A stretch of 21,203 nucleotides of DNA from contig JAZSQJ010000002.1 of assembly GCA_045537905.1 (NCBI GenBank), positions 1 through 21,203 of the forward strand, given 5' to 3'. Below, piece after piece: positions 1-7,370 of the stretch. Origin of the DNA: SIG636 sp045537905. Its GTDB lineage: Bacteria > Bacillota > Clostridia > Oscillospirales > CAG-382. The notes beneath the pieces were generated by a model, which saw nothing but the letters and a program-made list of their open reading frames with translations, made no database searches and was not told the origin of the DNA. The translations under genes and the position numbers were made by a program. Numbering within the stretch: position 1 is the first letter of the stretch; every line of letters starts with the position of its first letter.

Positions 1-898
1 CCGGCTTTATGCATAGTGCTTTTACATCCTCGGTCGTATCGTCGATAATGCGGCTCAAAATGCTGCTTCTTTCCACCGACTCTTTACGCAGAGCGTTATA
101 CACGCAGGTCCTGCATTCCTTATCCAATATAAAAAAGTTGGTTATATATTTGTCCCCTTGCTTTTCAAGAAGCGTGGCTTTTCTGAGCAGCTCCACCTCT
201 TCCTCCATATAGGGCAGAGCTATGCCCAGCTCCATAGAAAGTTCCTCCAATGTAGAGGGGTTATTGCTTGCTTGGAGCAATATGTTAACGGGGATAGCTC
301 TTTGCACGGCAGACCAGGGAAGCCCCGAGGGCTGATGTCCGCTGGCCGCAAAGCTTATATTTTCGGGTTTGTAGCTTCTTACACCAAATTCTCTTGCCAT
401 ATCCATACCTTCTTTCAATGTTTTTCTTGCTCTTACGAGCCTTTGTTTAACCGAATCCACGGAAACAGAAAGAGCGGCGGCTATATCCCTGACGGAGTTA
501 TCACTTACATAATAGGAAACAAGCAGTTCTCGGTAGTCTCTTTTAATAAACGCAAGCTCACGCCTTAGCAAAGAAAGCTGTTCGCCTTGAATAATACCGT
601 CAAGCACGTCTACGCCGTCATCCGCTATTTCGTAGTCGCCTATATTAAAGCCGCTTTGAGTTGCCTGCGTTTTGCGTTTATCCTTTGCCCACGCCGCATA
701 TCTGTTGCGGGCGATTTTCCACACCCAGGCAGAAAACTCTGTGGGAACCGTACCCTTGCTGATTGCAGACACAATTTGTAAGGATATGTCCTGTGTCAGC
801 TCCTCTGCCGCATCGGTGTTTCCCGTTTTCTTAAGGCAAAAGTAAAAAAGCTTATGGAGATAGTTTTCTGTAAAATCCGTCAAAAGCGCATTTGTCAT
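1..898 (-). CDS. ECF-like RNA polymerase sigma factor with C-terminal winged-helix-like extension (partial, 3' end outside window)
   Basis: This frame starts at the ATG complementary to 896-898 and stays open for 299 codons to the left edge, so the C-terminus is missing. A strong ribosome site (AAGGAGGA) lies just upstream. Residues about 10-75 look like sigma region 2 (FYFCLKKTGNTDAAEELTQD, then AWVWKIARNRYAAWAKD). Residues about 105-163 look like region 4, with a helix-turn-helix (VRDIAAALSVSVDSVKQRL, then RARKTLKEG). The protein then continues well beyond the usual 160-200 residues of an ECF factor. Residues about 200-256 resemble a winged helix (IPVNILLQA, then STLEELSMELGIALPYMEEE, then EKQGDKYITNF). 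A CRTC pair follows near 262-265. The gene is divergent from the XRE regulator at 1143. The sigma family call is firm; the role of the extension is inferred and its regulon is unknown. Confidence 0.85.
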   Translation of the reverse strand, partial: MTNALLTDFTENYLHKLFYFCLKKTGNTDAAEELTQDISLQIVSAISKGTVPTEFSAWVWKIARNRYAAWAKDKRKTQATQSGFNIGDYEIADDGVDVLDGIIQGEQLSLLRRELAFIKRDYRELLVSYYVSDNSVRDIAAALSVSVDSVKQRLVRARKTLKEGMDMAREFGVRSYKPENISFAASGHQPSGLPWSAVQRAIPVNILLQASNNPSTLEELSMELGIALPYMEEEVELLRKATLLEKQGDKYITNFFILDKECRTCVYNALRKESVERSSILSRIIDDTTEDVKALCIKP

Positions 899-962
899 AG
901 CTCTTCCTCCTTCCGCTTATATAGTGTGGCAAGTTTGGGTTTGGTGACAAGCTTTTTGTTTT

Positions 963-992
963 ATTATATCAAAAAACACTAGCAGAGGGCAA
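963..992 (-). promoter_or_regulatory. Candidate promoter of the sigma factor gene
   Basis: Reading the minus strand, TTGCCC (987-992) and TATAAT (963-968) are separated by 18 bases and lie about 65 bases before the start codon. The -10 is perfect; the -35 matches 4 of 6 positions. Confidence 0.5.
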
Positions 993-1032
993 GTGCTTTA
1001 TGCATAGATTTTCTTCTTAAACCGGTCACAAC

Positions 1033-1080
1033 CAACGGTTGAACAACTTTCAACGGATAGGTTATTGAAATCAACGGTTG
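1033..1080. promoter_or_regulatory. Repeated CAACGGTTG motifs, candidate operator of the XRE regulator
   Basis: CAACGGTTG, an imperfect palindrome CAAC-N-GTTG, occurs at 1033-1041 and again at 1072-1080, with a related TCAACGG at 1050-1056 between them. The copy at 1072-1080 lies inside the spacer between the -35 and -10 of the plus-strand promoter. GTTGA (1038-1042) and TCAAC (1050-1054) also form an inverted pair. The position suggests repression, most simply autoregulation by the XRE protein encoded downstream; that is inference. Confidence 0.5.
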
Positions 1081-1093
1081 TATGGGATAAAAT
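1065..1093 (+). promoter_or_regulatory. Promoter of the XRE regulator gene
   Basis: TTGAAA (1065-1070) and TAAAAT (1088-1093) are spaced by exactly 17 bases and lie about 50 bases before the start codon at 1143. Confidence 0.65.
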
Positions 1094-1142
1094 AAAGGCA
1101 AGAAAGCTTTCTGATACTGTTTTTTAGAAAGGAAATACGATT

Positions 1143-1892
1143 ATGAATAAATCCATAGCCGAAAAAATAAGTGAATTTAGAAAACTGCGTTCCCTTTCCC
1201 AGCAGGAGCTTGGCGAAAAGCTTGGCGTTACGGGACAGGCTGTGTCCAAATGGGAAAAGGGTGAGAGTATGCCCGATATTATGCTTTTGCCCGAGCTTTG
1301 TCATATACTTGGAATTACTGCTGACGCTTTGCTTGAAGTACCAAGCTCGGTAAAAAAGGATAGCTGTATAGCATCCCTTGCGGAATACGCTAAGGAGGTA
1401 GGCAGGCTTGAGGCAACGAAGCAAGCGGTAGAGGCTTGCGTTAGGGCAACGGACACACGAATGATTACAGGCTCGGCAACAGAAAGCAGCGACGGTATAA
1501 GCGTATACGCCGATACCGATGACGGTACGGTTATAAGCGTGATCTACGGTGCCGATATGTTATCCAAGCTTAAAAGCCAAAGCCTTGCCGATATCAAAAA
1601 GGTTTGTGATCTGCTTTCTGACGAAGATACTTTTGGTGTTATATCCACCCTTGATTTTTGCAAGGGTATAAGTGCCGAGGATATCGTTAAGAGCACAAAT
1701 ATCCCGCTTGAAAGGGCGGAAAACGTATTGTTTAAGCTGATGAAGGGTGGCTTTTGCGACTGCGACTTCGACGGAAAATACGAGCTGGGGCATTCTGCAT
1801 ACGCACTTGTGTCCATGCTTGCCGCAATTTTCTTCACTACCGAAAACGGACGCAAAGCCGTAAACAGCGTAACGAAAAATTATCTGGCATAA
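1143..1892 (+). CDS. XRE-family transcriptional regulator with C-terminal winged-helix-like domain
   Basis: The 249-residue product begins with a classic XRE/Cro-C1 helix-turn-helix at about residues 5-62 (KISEFRKLRSLSQQELGEKL, then VTGQAVSKWEKGESMPD, then LLPELCHILGITADALLEV). This is the form common in Clostridia, where VSKWE marks the recognition helix. The remaining 180 residues carry a glycine/aspartate-rich middle (about 118-142) and a C-terminal helical part. There, ISAEDIVKSTNIPLERAENV and LFKLMKGGFCDCDFDGKYEL suggest a second, winged-helix-like fold. The ribosome site is AGAAAGGA, about 8 bases before the ATG. It is divergent from the sigma factor and convergent with guaA. The CAACGGTTG repeats in its promoter suggest autoregulation. 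The effector is unknown. The DNA-binding call is firm; the C-terminal reading is tentative. Confidence 0.85.
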   Translation: MNKSIAEKISEFRKLRSLSQQELGEKLGVTGQAVSKWEKGESMPDIMLLPELCHILGITADALLEVPSSVKKDSCIASLAEYAKEVGRLEATKQAVEACVRATDTRMITGSATESSDGISVYADTDDGTVISVIYGADMLSKLKSQSLADIKKVCDLLSDEDTFGVISTLDFCKGISAEDIVKSTNIPLERAENVLFKLMKGGFCDCDFDGKYELGHSAYALVSMLAAIFFTTENGRKAVNSVTKNYLA

Positions 1893-2060
1893 TAATTGCA
1901 ATAATCAAATGTGTCTGTAATGCAGAATAATTGTGCAGATAATGACAGAATTTAATATGTTTTTCATTTAACAAAACACATCGGGAGCGCTAAAAGTCTA
2001 CGTAACGTCAAATAAAGTTGAAATATCAATGAAAATGGCACAGTCAAACTGCGGTCGTAA

Positions 2061-2108
2061 AAACAAAGAAAGAGCCAAAAACCATCTTGAATAGATGGTT
2101 TTTGGCTC
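2061..2108 (-). terminator. Rho-independent terminator of guaA
   Basis: A perfect 16-bp stem (arms 2072-2087 and 2093-2108, 5-base loop) is followed on the minus strand by the T-rich run TTTCTTTGTTTTT. The plus-strand side has no U-tract, so it mainly ends guaA. The rest of the 1893-2146 gap, including the 3' side of the XRE gene, shows no convincing feature. Confidence 0.85.
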
Positions 2109-2146
2109 GTTAAAGGGCTAAAAATGTTTGTCTTGCAAGAAAATCC

Positions 2147-3145
2147 TTACTCCCATTCTATTGTTCCGCAAGGCTTAGGTGTGAGGTCGAGGAGGACGCG
2201 GTTAATTCCTTCCACCTCGTTGGTGATGCGGTAGGTTATATGGTGCAGGATGGGGTAGGGGATTTCTTCTATAGTTGCGGTCATAGCATCCTTGGTGTTG
2301 ACAGCACGTATAATAGCAGGCCAGCCTTCGTAGCGGCTTTCGTCCTTAACGCCAACGCTTTTAATATCGGGAACAGCTATAAAGTACTGCCATACCTTTT
2401 CTGCAAGACCGTTCTTATCAAACTCTTCACGAAGGATTGCATCCGCTTCACGGAGGGCGTGCAGTCTGTCACGGGTTATTGCACCCAGGCAACGAACGCC
2501 AAGACCTGGGCCGGGGAAGGGCTGACGGTAAACCATAGCGTGGGGGAGACCCAAAGCCTCGCCGACAACACGAACCTCGTCCTTGAAAAGGAGCTTTATA
2601 GGCTCAACCAGCTCAAACTTCAAATCCTCAGGCAAGCCGCCAACGTTATGATGAGACTTAACTGCTTTTTTGCCCTCGGCTTGTTTAATGCTCTCGAGTA
2701 TATCGGGATAAATAGTACCCTGTGCAAGGAACTCAACGCCGTCAAGATTGCGTGCTTCATCAGCGAAGACGTTGATAAACTCGGTGCCTATAATTTTTCT
2801 CTTGGTTTCGGGATCGCTAACGCCTGCGAGAAGGTCAAGAAAACGGTCAGTAGCATCAACGTAGATAAGGTTGGCATCCATTTCTTTGCCAAACATCTCA
2901 AGCACAGCTTCGCTTTCACCTTTACGCATAAGGCCGTGGTTAACGTGAACGCATACAAGCTGTTTGCCGATAGCCTTAATAAGCAAAGCGGCAACTACGG
3001 AGGAGTCTACGCCACCGGAAAGGGCGAGAAGCACCTTTTTATTACCAACCTGAGCCTTAACAGCTGCAATCTGTTCCTCAATAAAAGCATCAGCCAGCTC
3101 TTTTGTGGTGATGCGCACCATGCTGTCGGGACGAATAGTAGCCAT
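2147..3145 (-). CDS. guaA: GMP synthase, ATP-pyrophosphatase subunit (no glutaminase domain)
   Basis: GMP synthase converts XMP to GMP using ATP and ammonia in purine biosynthesis. The 332-residue product has the ATP-PPase P-loop SGGVDSS at residues 43-49 and HVNHGLMRKGE just beyond. Further on are the YPDILES and SHHNVGGLPEDLKFELVEPI segments and the FPGPGLGVRCLG motif. It ends in the family's dimerisation domain (ITYRITNEVEGINR, then KPCGTIEWE). The N-terminal class I glutaminase domain of the usual ~510-residue bacterial enzyme is absent, and no glutaminase gene is adjacent. The start is placed at the ATG at 3143-3145 because GGAGGT lies 10 bases before it. An upstream in-frame ATG at 3163 overlaps that ribosome site and is unlikely. 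A perfect consensus promoter and a strong terminator show a single-gene transcript. Confidence 0.93.
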   Translation of the reverse strand: MATIRPDSMVRITTKELADAFIEEQIAAVKAQVGNKKVLLALSGGVDSSVVAALLIKAIGKQLVCVHVNHGLMRKGESEAVLEMFGKEMDANLIYVDATDRFLDLLAGVSDPETKRKIIGTEFINVFADEARNLDGVEFLAQGTIYPDILESIKQAEGKKAVKSHHNVGGLPEDLKFELVEPIKLLFKDEVRVVGEALGLPHAMVYRQPFPGPGLGVRCLGAITRDRLHALREADAILREEFDKNGLAEKVWQYFIAVPDIKSVGVKDESRYEGWPAIIRAVNTKDAMTATIEEIPYPILHHITYRITNEVEGINRVLLDLTPKPCGTIEWE

Positions 3146-3186
3146 ATTAAAACATACCTCCATAATATCATTTTTTAATTGTAGTG

Positions 3187-3215
3187 ATTATAATACAAAC
3201 CCGTCCGATTGTCAA
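3187..3215 (-). promoter_or_regulatory. Consensus promoter of guaA
   Basis: On the minus strand TTGACA (3210-3215) and TATAAT (3187-3192) are both perfect and 17 bases apart. The -35 lies mostly in the loop of the 11-bp inverted repeat at 3200-3227. Confidence 0.85.
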
Positions 3216-3227
3216 TAATCGGACGGG
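3200..3227. repeat. 11-bp perfect inverted repeat over the guaA -35 region (operator or terminator of the upstream gene)
   Basis: CCCGTCCGATT (3200-3210) and AATCGGACGGG (3217-3227) pair perfectly around a 6-base loop. On the minus strand the stem is followed by TTTGTATT, so it could end transcripts from the M56 gene. It also covers the -35 and most of the spacer of the guaA promoter, so it could be a repressor site. It would not be part of the guaA leader RNA, which should begin near 3180. It does not resemble the known PurR box. Confidence 0.6.
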
Positions 3228-3271
3228 AAAATATTGCATAAAATTGTCATAAATTTTAAGTTATATACTGT

Positions 3272-3430
3272 CTATAATTTGCGTGTAACATGTTGATGCA
3301 ATAAAATGTCGGTAAAGGTTACGTTTTTTACGCCTAGGACTAATAACGCATTGCCGGCATGGCTATAAATAGTAGCCGTATCAGCGTTAACAACCTTTTC
3401 GTTTGCTTTCAACGCAGGGAAAAAAGTTAT
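3272..3430 (-). other. Possible 52-codon open frame without a normal start (hypothetical or decayed)
   Basis: Immediately after the stop of the M56 gene comes AAGGAGG, then nine bases, then a frame that begins at an ATA codon and runs 52 codons to TAG. The spacing would suit translation, but there is no ATG, GTG or TTG at the expected place; the first TTG is codon 7. The frame is also the in-frame continuation of the M56 gene past its stop. The product would contain VVNADTATIYSHAGNALLVL and VKNVTFTDILLHQH. I do not recognise it. It may be chance, a gene whose ATG has mutated to ATA, or a lost C-terminal extension. It falls within the otherwise gene-free stretch 3146-3448, which also holds the guaA promoter and hairpin. 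Confidence 0.25.
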
Positions 3431-3448
3431 TTGTTTAATCCTCCTTAC

Positions 3449-6400
3449 TTATATCTCTGGTAAACCGGGGTTGGGGTGGACGTAATGAGTGTAGTCCTTA
3501 AACAGAGTGGTGCCGTTTGTATCACTTATAATTTCGCCGTTTACGCTGATTTGTACCATGTCGTTGTAATCAAGCTCCGCATGGGTTGCAAGAATGGTGT
3601 TTGCCAAAGTAGACAGCAAGTTGTTTCTTCGTAGCGGAAATTCAAAAAAACCCGTGGAAAACTCATCGCTCAAATCGATGTATGCTATTTGCACGTCTGC
3701 TTCGGCAGTGCTTTCAATGCGGAAACTGTTTACCTTGATGTCGGTGTTGAATTTGTACATCGGTAACGACGAGCGTATTAAGGCATCTACTATTCCTTGA
3801 ATGGTTCCATCGTATGTAGAATATCCCGCTTTATCAAACACGCCACTCTCTTCGAAACTGTATATCTGCATAAACCCGCCTGTTCCATCGGTACATCTTA
3901 CCTTGGCACTAATTATGTTATCTATATTAGACCATTCATCCACAAAAGTATCGATGCGAATAGCCTTCCATTGATCCAAGGTGCCGCCGTAGCTAACTTG
4001 CGTTAGCTTAGTACAGCCGGAAAAAGCTCCCAAGTATATTTTTTTGAGCGAAGATGGCAGATATACGGTTATAGCGTTGCGGCACATTGCAAAGGCGCAA
4101 TCTCCTATATCGGTAACACCTTCCGGAATGATTATGGAATCAAAATCGCAAAACCAAAAAGCTTGGCTTCCTATGCTTTTTAAGTTTTTAGGCAAGAGCG
4201 CTTTTAATTTGGTGCACTGTTCAAACGCTGAGTTCCCTATTACTTCTATGCTATCTGGAAGAGTAGTGATTACAACGTTGTTGCACATTGAAAATGCGTG
4301 GTCTCCAATAGCTGTAACATCCTTGGGAATAAAAATTTCGGTCAAATTGTTACAGTGGGAAAACAAGCCTTCGCTTATATTGGTTAGCTTTGTTGGTAAA
4401 TCTACCTTCACAAGTGCGTCGCAATCGCTGAAAGCGTATTTACCAATAGTTTTAACAGTTTCAGGCAAGCTAACTTTTTCCAAAGCGGAACATACCTGAA
4501 ATGCGCAGTCCTCTATAGTTTCAACGCTTTTTGATAATGAAACTTGCTTAAGTTTTCCGGCTTGTGCAAAAGCGTAGCTTGAAATTGTTACAACTCCATC
4601 GGGGATCGTGTAGCGATAAGCTTCTTTCAAAACGGGATAGGAAATTAAAGTGCTTTTGTCTTTATTGAATAATACGCCGTTTTCGGAGGCAAAAGCAACA
4701 TTCTCCCCATCAACTTCGTAGTGCTTTTGTTTACCGAAAGCCCCATCGCCTATGTTAATAAGGTTTTTGGGGATAAACAGCTTCTCTCCGAAACAATTTT
4801 CAGGGAAGGATGAGTTCCCAACAGACTTTAAGCTTTGCGGTAATGCTGTGATTTTTAATTGGCTGCAACCGTAAAATGCAGAATCGCCTATAAAAGCGAC
4901 GGTCTCGGGGAGCTCAAATTCCATAAGCTTTTTACAGTTTAAAAAAGCCTCTCCTTTTATGTTTATCAGACCTTTAGGCAATTTAACGCTTGACAACGAT
5001 AAACAGTTTTTGAAAGTTGAGCTTTCTATTGTCGTTATGCTGTCAGGCAAGCTAATGCTTTTCAAGGAGCTGCATTCATAAAATGCTCCTGCGTCTATTT
5101 GTTTAACTGTGCGGGGAACAACCACTTCTGTTACAAGATTAAATTGGCTAAAGGCGTAGCTTTCAATGGAGGTAACACCTTCTTCTATGACAATCTTTGT
5201 TACAACAGAGCTAAATGGTTTCCAAGGTGCTTCGTCTATGTCTATAAACATTTCACCCTCTCCCTTTATAGTAAGTGTTCTGTCGTTTGTAACGTCCCAC
5301 ACTATGTTGGCAATTTCGGGTATCTCCTGTGGATACACTTCAAGCTCACTAAGACCAAAAGTTCTTTGGTCACACCTTATCGTAAGCTTTACGTATCGGC
5401 AGTTTTGGGGTGTCACAAAAGTAAAATAATTGTCTTTGCGAACAAACTTGGTTGTTTCGTGTATTAAAAAGCTCGAGCGATATGAGGAAGTGTAGCTGTA
5501 ATTAACCTTATCATCGGAAACGTAAACCAGCACGTCAAGCTCTTCAAATTCTCGTCCGTCAAGCTTTGGCAAATATACATTTTTGAGGGCAACGATACCA
5601 ACTTCCTCATGAACTTCGCCTAAATCAACAACTATGGTAAGGCTGTAAACATCATTATAAAAGGCGTTTTTTGCTGTATCACCATACCCATCGGCAAATA
5701 TGGTGTCGTCAGAAATTCCGTCTGTAAGCTTAACAAGCCCTGTGTCGTCGTAGTTGTTCAAATAATAAGGACCGTTTTGTATTAAAATGCCGTCACGGTA
5801 AACCTCGTAATCGCAACCTTTAGCATAGTTGCTTGTGTTTTCCTCGTTAGAGCTTTCGTGGCCGTCCTCGCTAGCGTCTGTGGAAGCGTCTGCGCTTATA
5901 TCCTCGGAGACATCTGTGCCGTTGCTCTTTTCGGGTCTTGTTGCAAAGCAGGACACCAGCACCAAACAAGCAACAAGGGCGATACAAATAGCCATTACGG
6001 TAGGCTTTTTGTAGTTCATAACCTTTTTAATGCGTTCCTTTGTTCCTACCTCGCCAAATGCAAGCAGGGAATAGGCGGCACCCTTTTTACCTGCGGTGCA
6101 ATTAAGCAAAGCCAAGGAGTAAGCCTGGCGTTCCGAATGGCTCATATCCTTTATAACCTTTTCGTCACAGGCTATCTCCACGTCACGGCAGAACAAAGCA
6201 TAGGCAAGCCATACAAAGGGGTTAAACCAATGGACAGCCAGTACCAAAAATGCAATTATCTTGCTGATATGGTCGCCACGCTTGATGTGGGCGTTTTCGT
6301 GAGCGATAATTAACGCGCTTTCTTTATCATCAAGTCCGGCGGGTAAATATATCCGCGGCTTTATAATGCCGAACACAAAGGGCGTTTTCAACGTTGTTAT

Positions 6401-6958
6401 GTGTATACGGTCTTTATATACAGCCGCATTTCGTATCTTGAAATAAGTGGATATAAAATTGCAGCCTATATAGCAAAGCATTAACAGTCCGCCTGTAAGC
6501 CAAACCAGGGCGAGAACGCTTGCCGTACTGTAAGGAGCTTTACCGTCGGTAACAGGGGCTGTAATTTCTGTATCAATAGGTGTGTCAGGAACAGTGGGGT
6601 CAATATCAGGCACTACGGGTGCCGTGCTTTCGGGTGTAACAATCTCCGTAGGTGGAGTATAATCGGGTACGGAAACAGAGGGCTTGCCTGTGTTTTCTGT
6701 ATATCCGATATCCGGGTAGTTGGTATCGGGTATATATACGCTTTCGTTATGCTCCTCAAAATCAATCTTGCCGGGCATAAGACTAAGGGCGCTTTCAATA
6801 CTTACGGGTACAATTAAACGCAGGGCAACCACCGCCCAGATAATACAGCGTATGTACGCAGGGCATTTCTTAAGTAAAAAACGTAGCACAGCAAAGGCAC
6901 CTATGATAAAAGACGCCTCAATGCTGACGTTCAAAAAGGCTAAAAATATATCCTTCAT
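3449..6958 (-). CDS. BlaR1-like M56 membrane metalloprotease receptor with discoidin-like, leucine-rich-repeat and GerMN-like outer domains
   Basis: The 1169-residue product begins like BlaR1/MecR1, with membrane helices at about 8-30, 36-55 and 145-172. A Pro/Thr/Asp-rich loop lies at about 75-140. The cytoplasmic M56 zinc protease has HENAH at 220-224 (HExxH) and the downstream glutamate in VEIACDEKV (E261). A fourth helix spans about 320-338. In place of a penicillin-binding sensor, the outer part has an acidic Ser-rich linker (345-378) and a discoidin/F5-8-like beta domain (about 382-545, ending FGLSELEVYP). It continues with an array of BspA-type leucine-rich repeats (about 585-985; units such as IPEGVTDIGDCAFAMC) and a GerMN-like domain (about 1045-1145). 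The ATG overlaps the repressor's stop by one base (TAATG), so the two are translationally coupled. By family analogy, ligand binding outside would activate the protease, leading to loss of the repressor. The ligand is unknown; a cell-wall, glycan or protein surface is plausible. Confidence 0.88.
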   Translation of the reverse strand: MKDIFLAFLNVSIEASFIIGAFAVLRFLLKKCPAYIRCIIWAVVALRLIVPVSIESALSLMPGKIDFEEHNESVYIPDTNYPDIGYTENTGKPSVSVPDYTPPTEIVTPESTAPVVPDIDPTVPDTPIDTEITAPVTDGKAPYSTASVLALVWLTGGLLMLCYIGCNFISTYFKIRNAAVYKDRIHITTLKTPFVFGIIKPRIYLPAGLDDKESALIIAHENAHIKRGDHISKIIAFLVLAVHWFNPFVWLAYALFCRDVEIACDEKVIKDMSHSERQAYSLALLNCTAGKKGAAYSLLAFGEVGTKERIKKVMNYKKPTVMAICIALVACLVLVSCFATRPEKSNGTDVSEDISADASTDASEDGHESSNEENTSNYAKGCDYEVYRDGILIQNGPYYLNNYDDTGLVKLTDGISDDTIFADGYGDTAKNAFYNDVYSLTIVVDLGEVHEEVGIVALKNVYLPKLDGREFEELDVLVYVSDDKVNYSYTSSYRSSFLIHETTKFVRKDNYFTFVTPQNCRYVKLTIRCDQRTFGLSELEVYPQEIPEIANIVWDVTNDRTLTIKGEGEMFIDIDEAPWKPFSSVVTKIVIEEGVTSIESYAFSQFNLVTEVVVPRTVKQIDAGAFYECSSLKSISLPDSITTIESSTFKNCLSLSSVKLPKGLINIKGEAFLNCKKLMEFELPETVAFIGDSAFYGCSQLKITALPQSLKSVGNSSFPENCFGEKLFIPKNLINIGDGAFGKQKHYEVDGENVAFASENGVLFNKDKSTLISYPVLKEAYRYTIPDGVVTISSYAFAQAGKLKQVSLSKSVETIEDCAFQVCSALEKVSLPETVKTIGKYAFSDCDALVKVDLPTKLTNISEGLFSHCNNLTEIFIPKDVTAIGDHAFSMCNNVVITTLPDSIEVIGNSAFEQCTKLKALLPKNLKSIGSQAFWFCDFDSIIIPEGVTDIGDCAFAMCRNAITVYLPSSLKKIYLGAFSGCTKLTQVSYGGTLDQWKAIRIDTFVDEWSNIDNIISAKVRCTDGTGGFMQIYSFEESGVFDKAGYSTYDGTIQGIVDALIRSSLPMYKFNTDIKVNSFRIESTAEADVQIAYIDLSDEFSTGFFEFPLRRNNLLSTLANTILATHAELDYNDMVQISVNGEIISDTNGTTLFKDYTHYVHPNPGLPEI

Positions 6959-7326
6959 TATTGGTCCTCCTGTTTTTTGTCTGAGATGATACTAATTATC
7001 TCTGCAATTTCCTCGTCACTAAGGCTGTGCTGTTTGGTAAAGGTTGCAAAAAACGCTGGAAGGGAGCCGTCAAATCGTTTTTCGATAAGCTCATCAAAGT
7101 CCGAAATCTGCGCCTGTTCCTTGGTGATAAGGGTACTGACCACCGAGTCCTCGTTCTTTATTATGCCACGCTGACACAAACGGCGTATAACAGTGTAGGT
7201 AGTCGCCTTAGACCACTCAAGCTGTTCCTTGCATAGCTTAACCAGTGCCATACTGCCTATAGGCTCGTTATCCCAAAGTATGCATAAAAATTTGTATTCG
7301 CTTTCATAAACCTTTAAGTTTTCCAT
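6958..7326 (-). CDS. BlaI/MecI/CopY-family transcriptional repressor
   Basis: The 122-residue product has the BlaI winged helix. YKFLCILWDNEPIGSMALV is the first part, and WSKATTYTVIRRLCQRGII (about 38-56) holds the recognition helix, followed by the wing. A C-terminal helical dimerisation region follows (ISDFDELIEKRF, then SLSDEEIAEIISII). These proteins repress their own operon until the partner M56 protease triggers their cleavage. The start is taken as the ATG at 7324-7326, with GGAGGT seven bases upstream; an in-frame TTG at 7341 overlaps that site and is less likely. It is the first gene of a two-gene operon with the M56 receptor and is coupled to it by a one-base overlap. Two palindromes near its promoter are the likely binding sites. 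Confidence 0.93.
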   Translation of the reverse strand: MENLKVYESEYKFLCILWDNEPIGSMALVKLCKEQLEWSKATTYTVIRRLCQRGIIKNEDSVVSTLITKEQAQISDFDELIEKRFDGSLPAFFATFTKQHSLSDEEIAEIISIISDKKQEDQ

Positions 7327-7344
7327 AATTTTTACCTCCAAATT

Positions 7345-7362
7345 GGTTTAATGCTATAAACC
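7345..7362. promoter_or_regulatory. Candidate BlaI operator, downstream site
   Basis: GGTTTA (7345-7350) and TAAACC (7357-7362) form an inverted pair around six bases, between the -10 element and the ribosome site. It shares the GTTTA/TAAAC half-site with the palindrome at 7372-7387, which supports both as sites for one dimeric repressor. Confidence 0.5.
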
Positions 7363-7370
7363 TCGATGTA

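Noticed and set aside
158..568. Plus-strand frames in the first 800 bases
   Set aside because: The minus-strand sigma factor frame, open to the window edge and with clear domains and ribosome site, explains the region.
2029..2094. 21-codon frame between the XRE gene and guaA
   Set aside because: There is no ribosome site and it ends within the guaA terminator stem-loop; probably chance.
2240..3178. Long plus-strand frame (312 codons) over guaA
   Set aside because: It is antisense to an unmistakable GMP synthase gene, has no ribosome site or recognisable domain, and results from the gene's codon choice.
3449..7326. Beta-lactam resistance regulators
   Set aside because: The repressor and protease are BlaI/BlaR1-like, but the receptor lacks a penicillin-binding sensor and no beta-lactamase gene is in the window.
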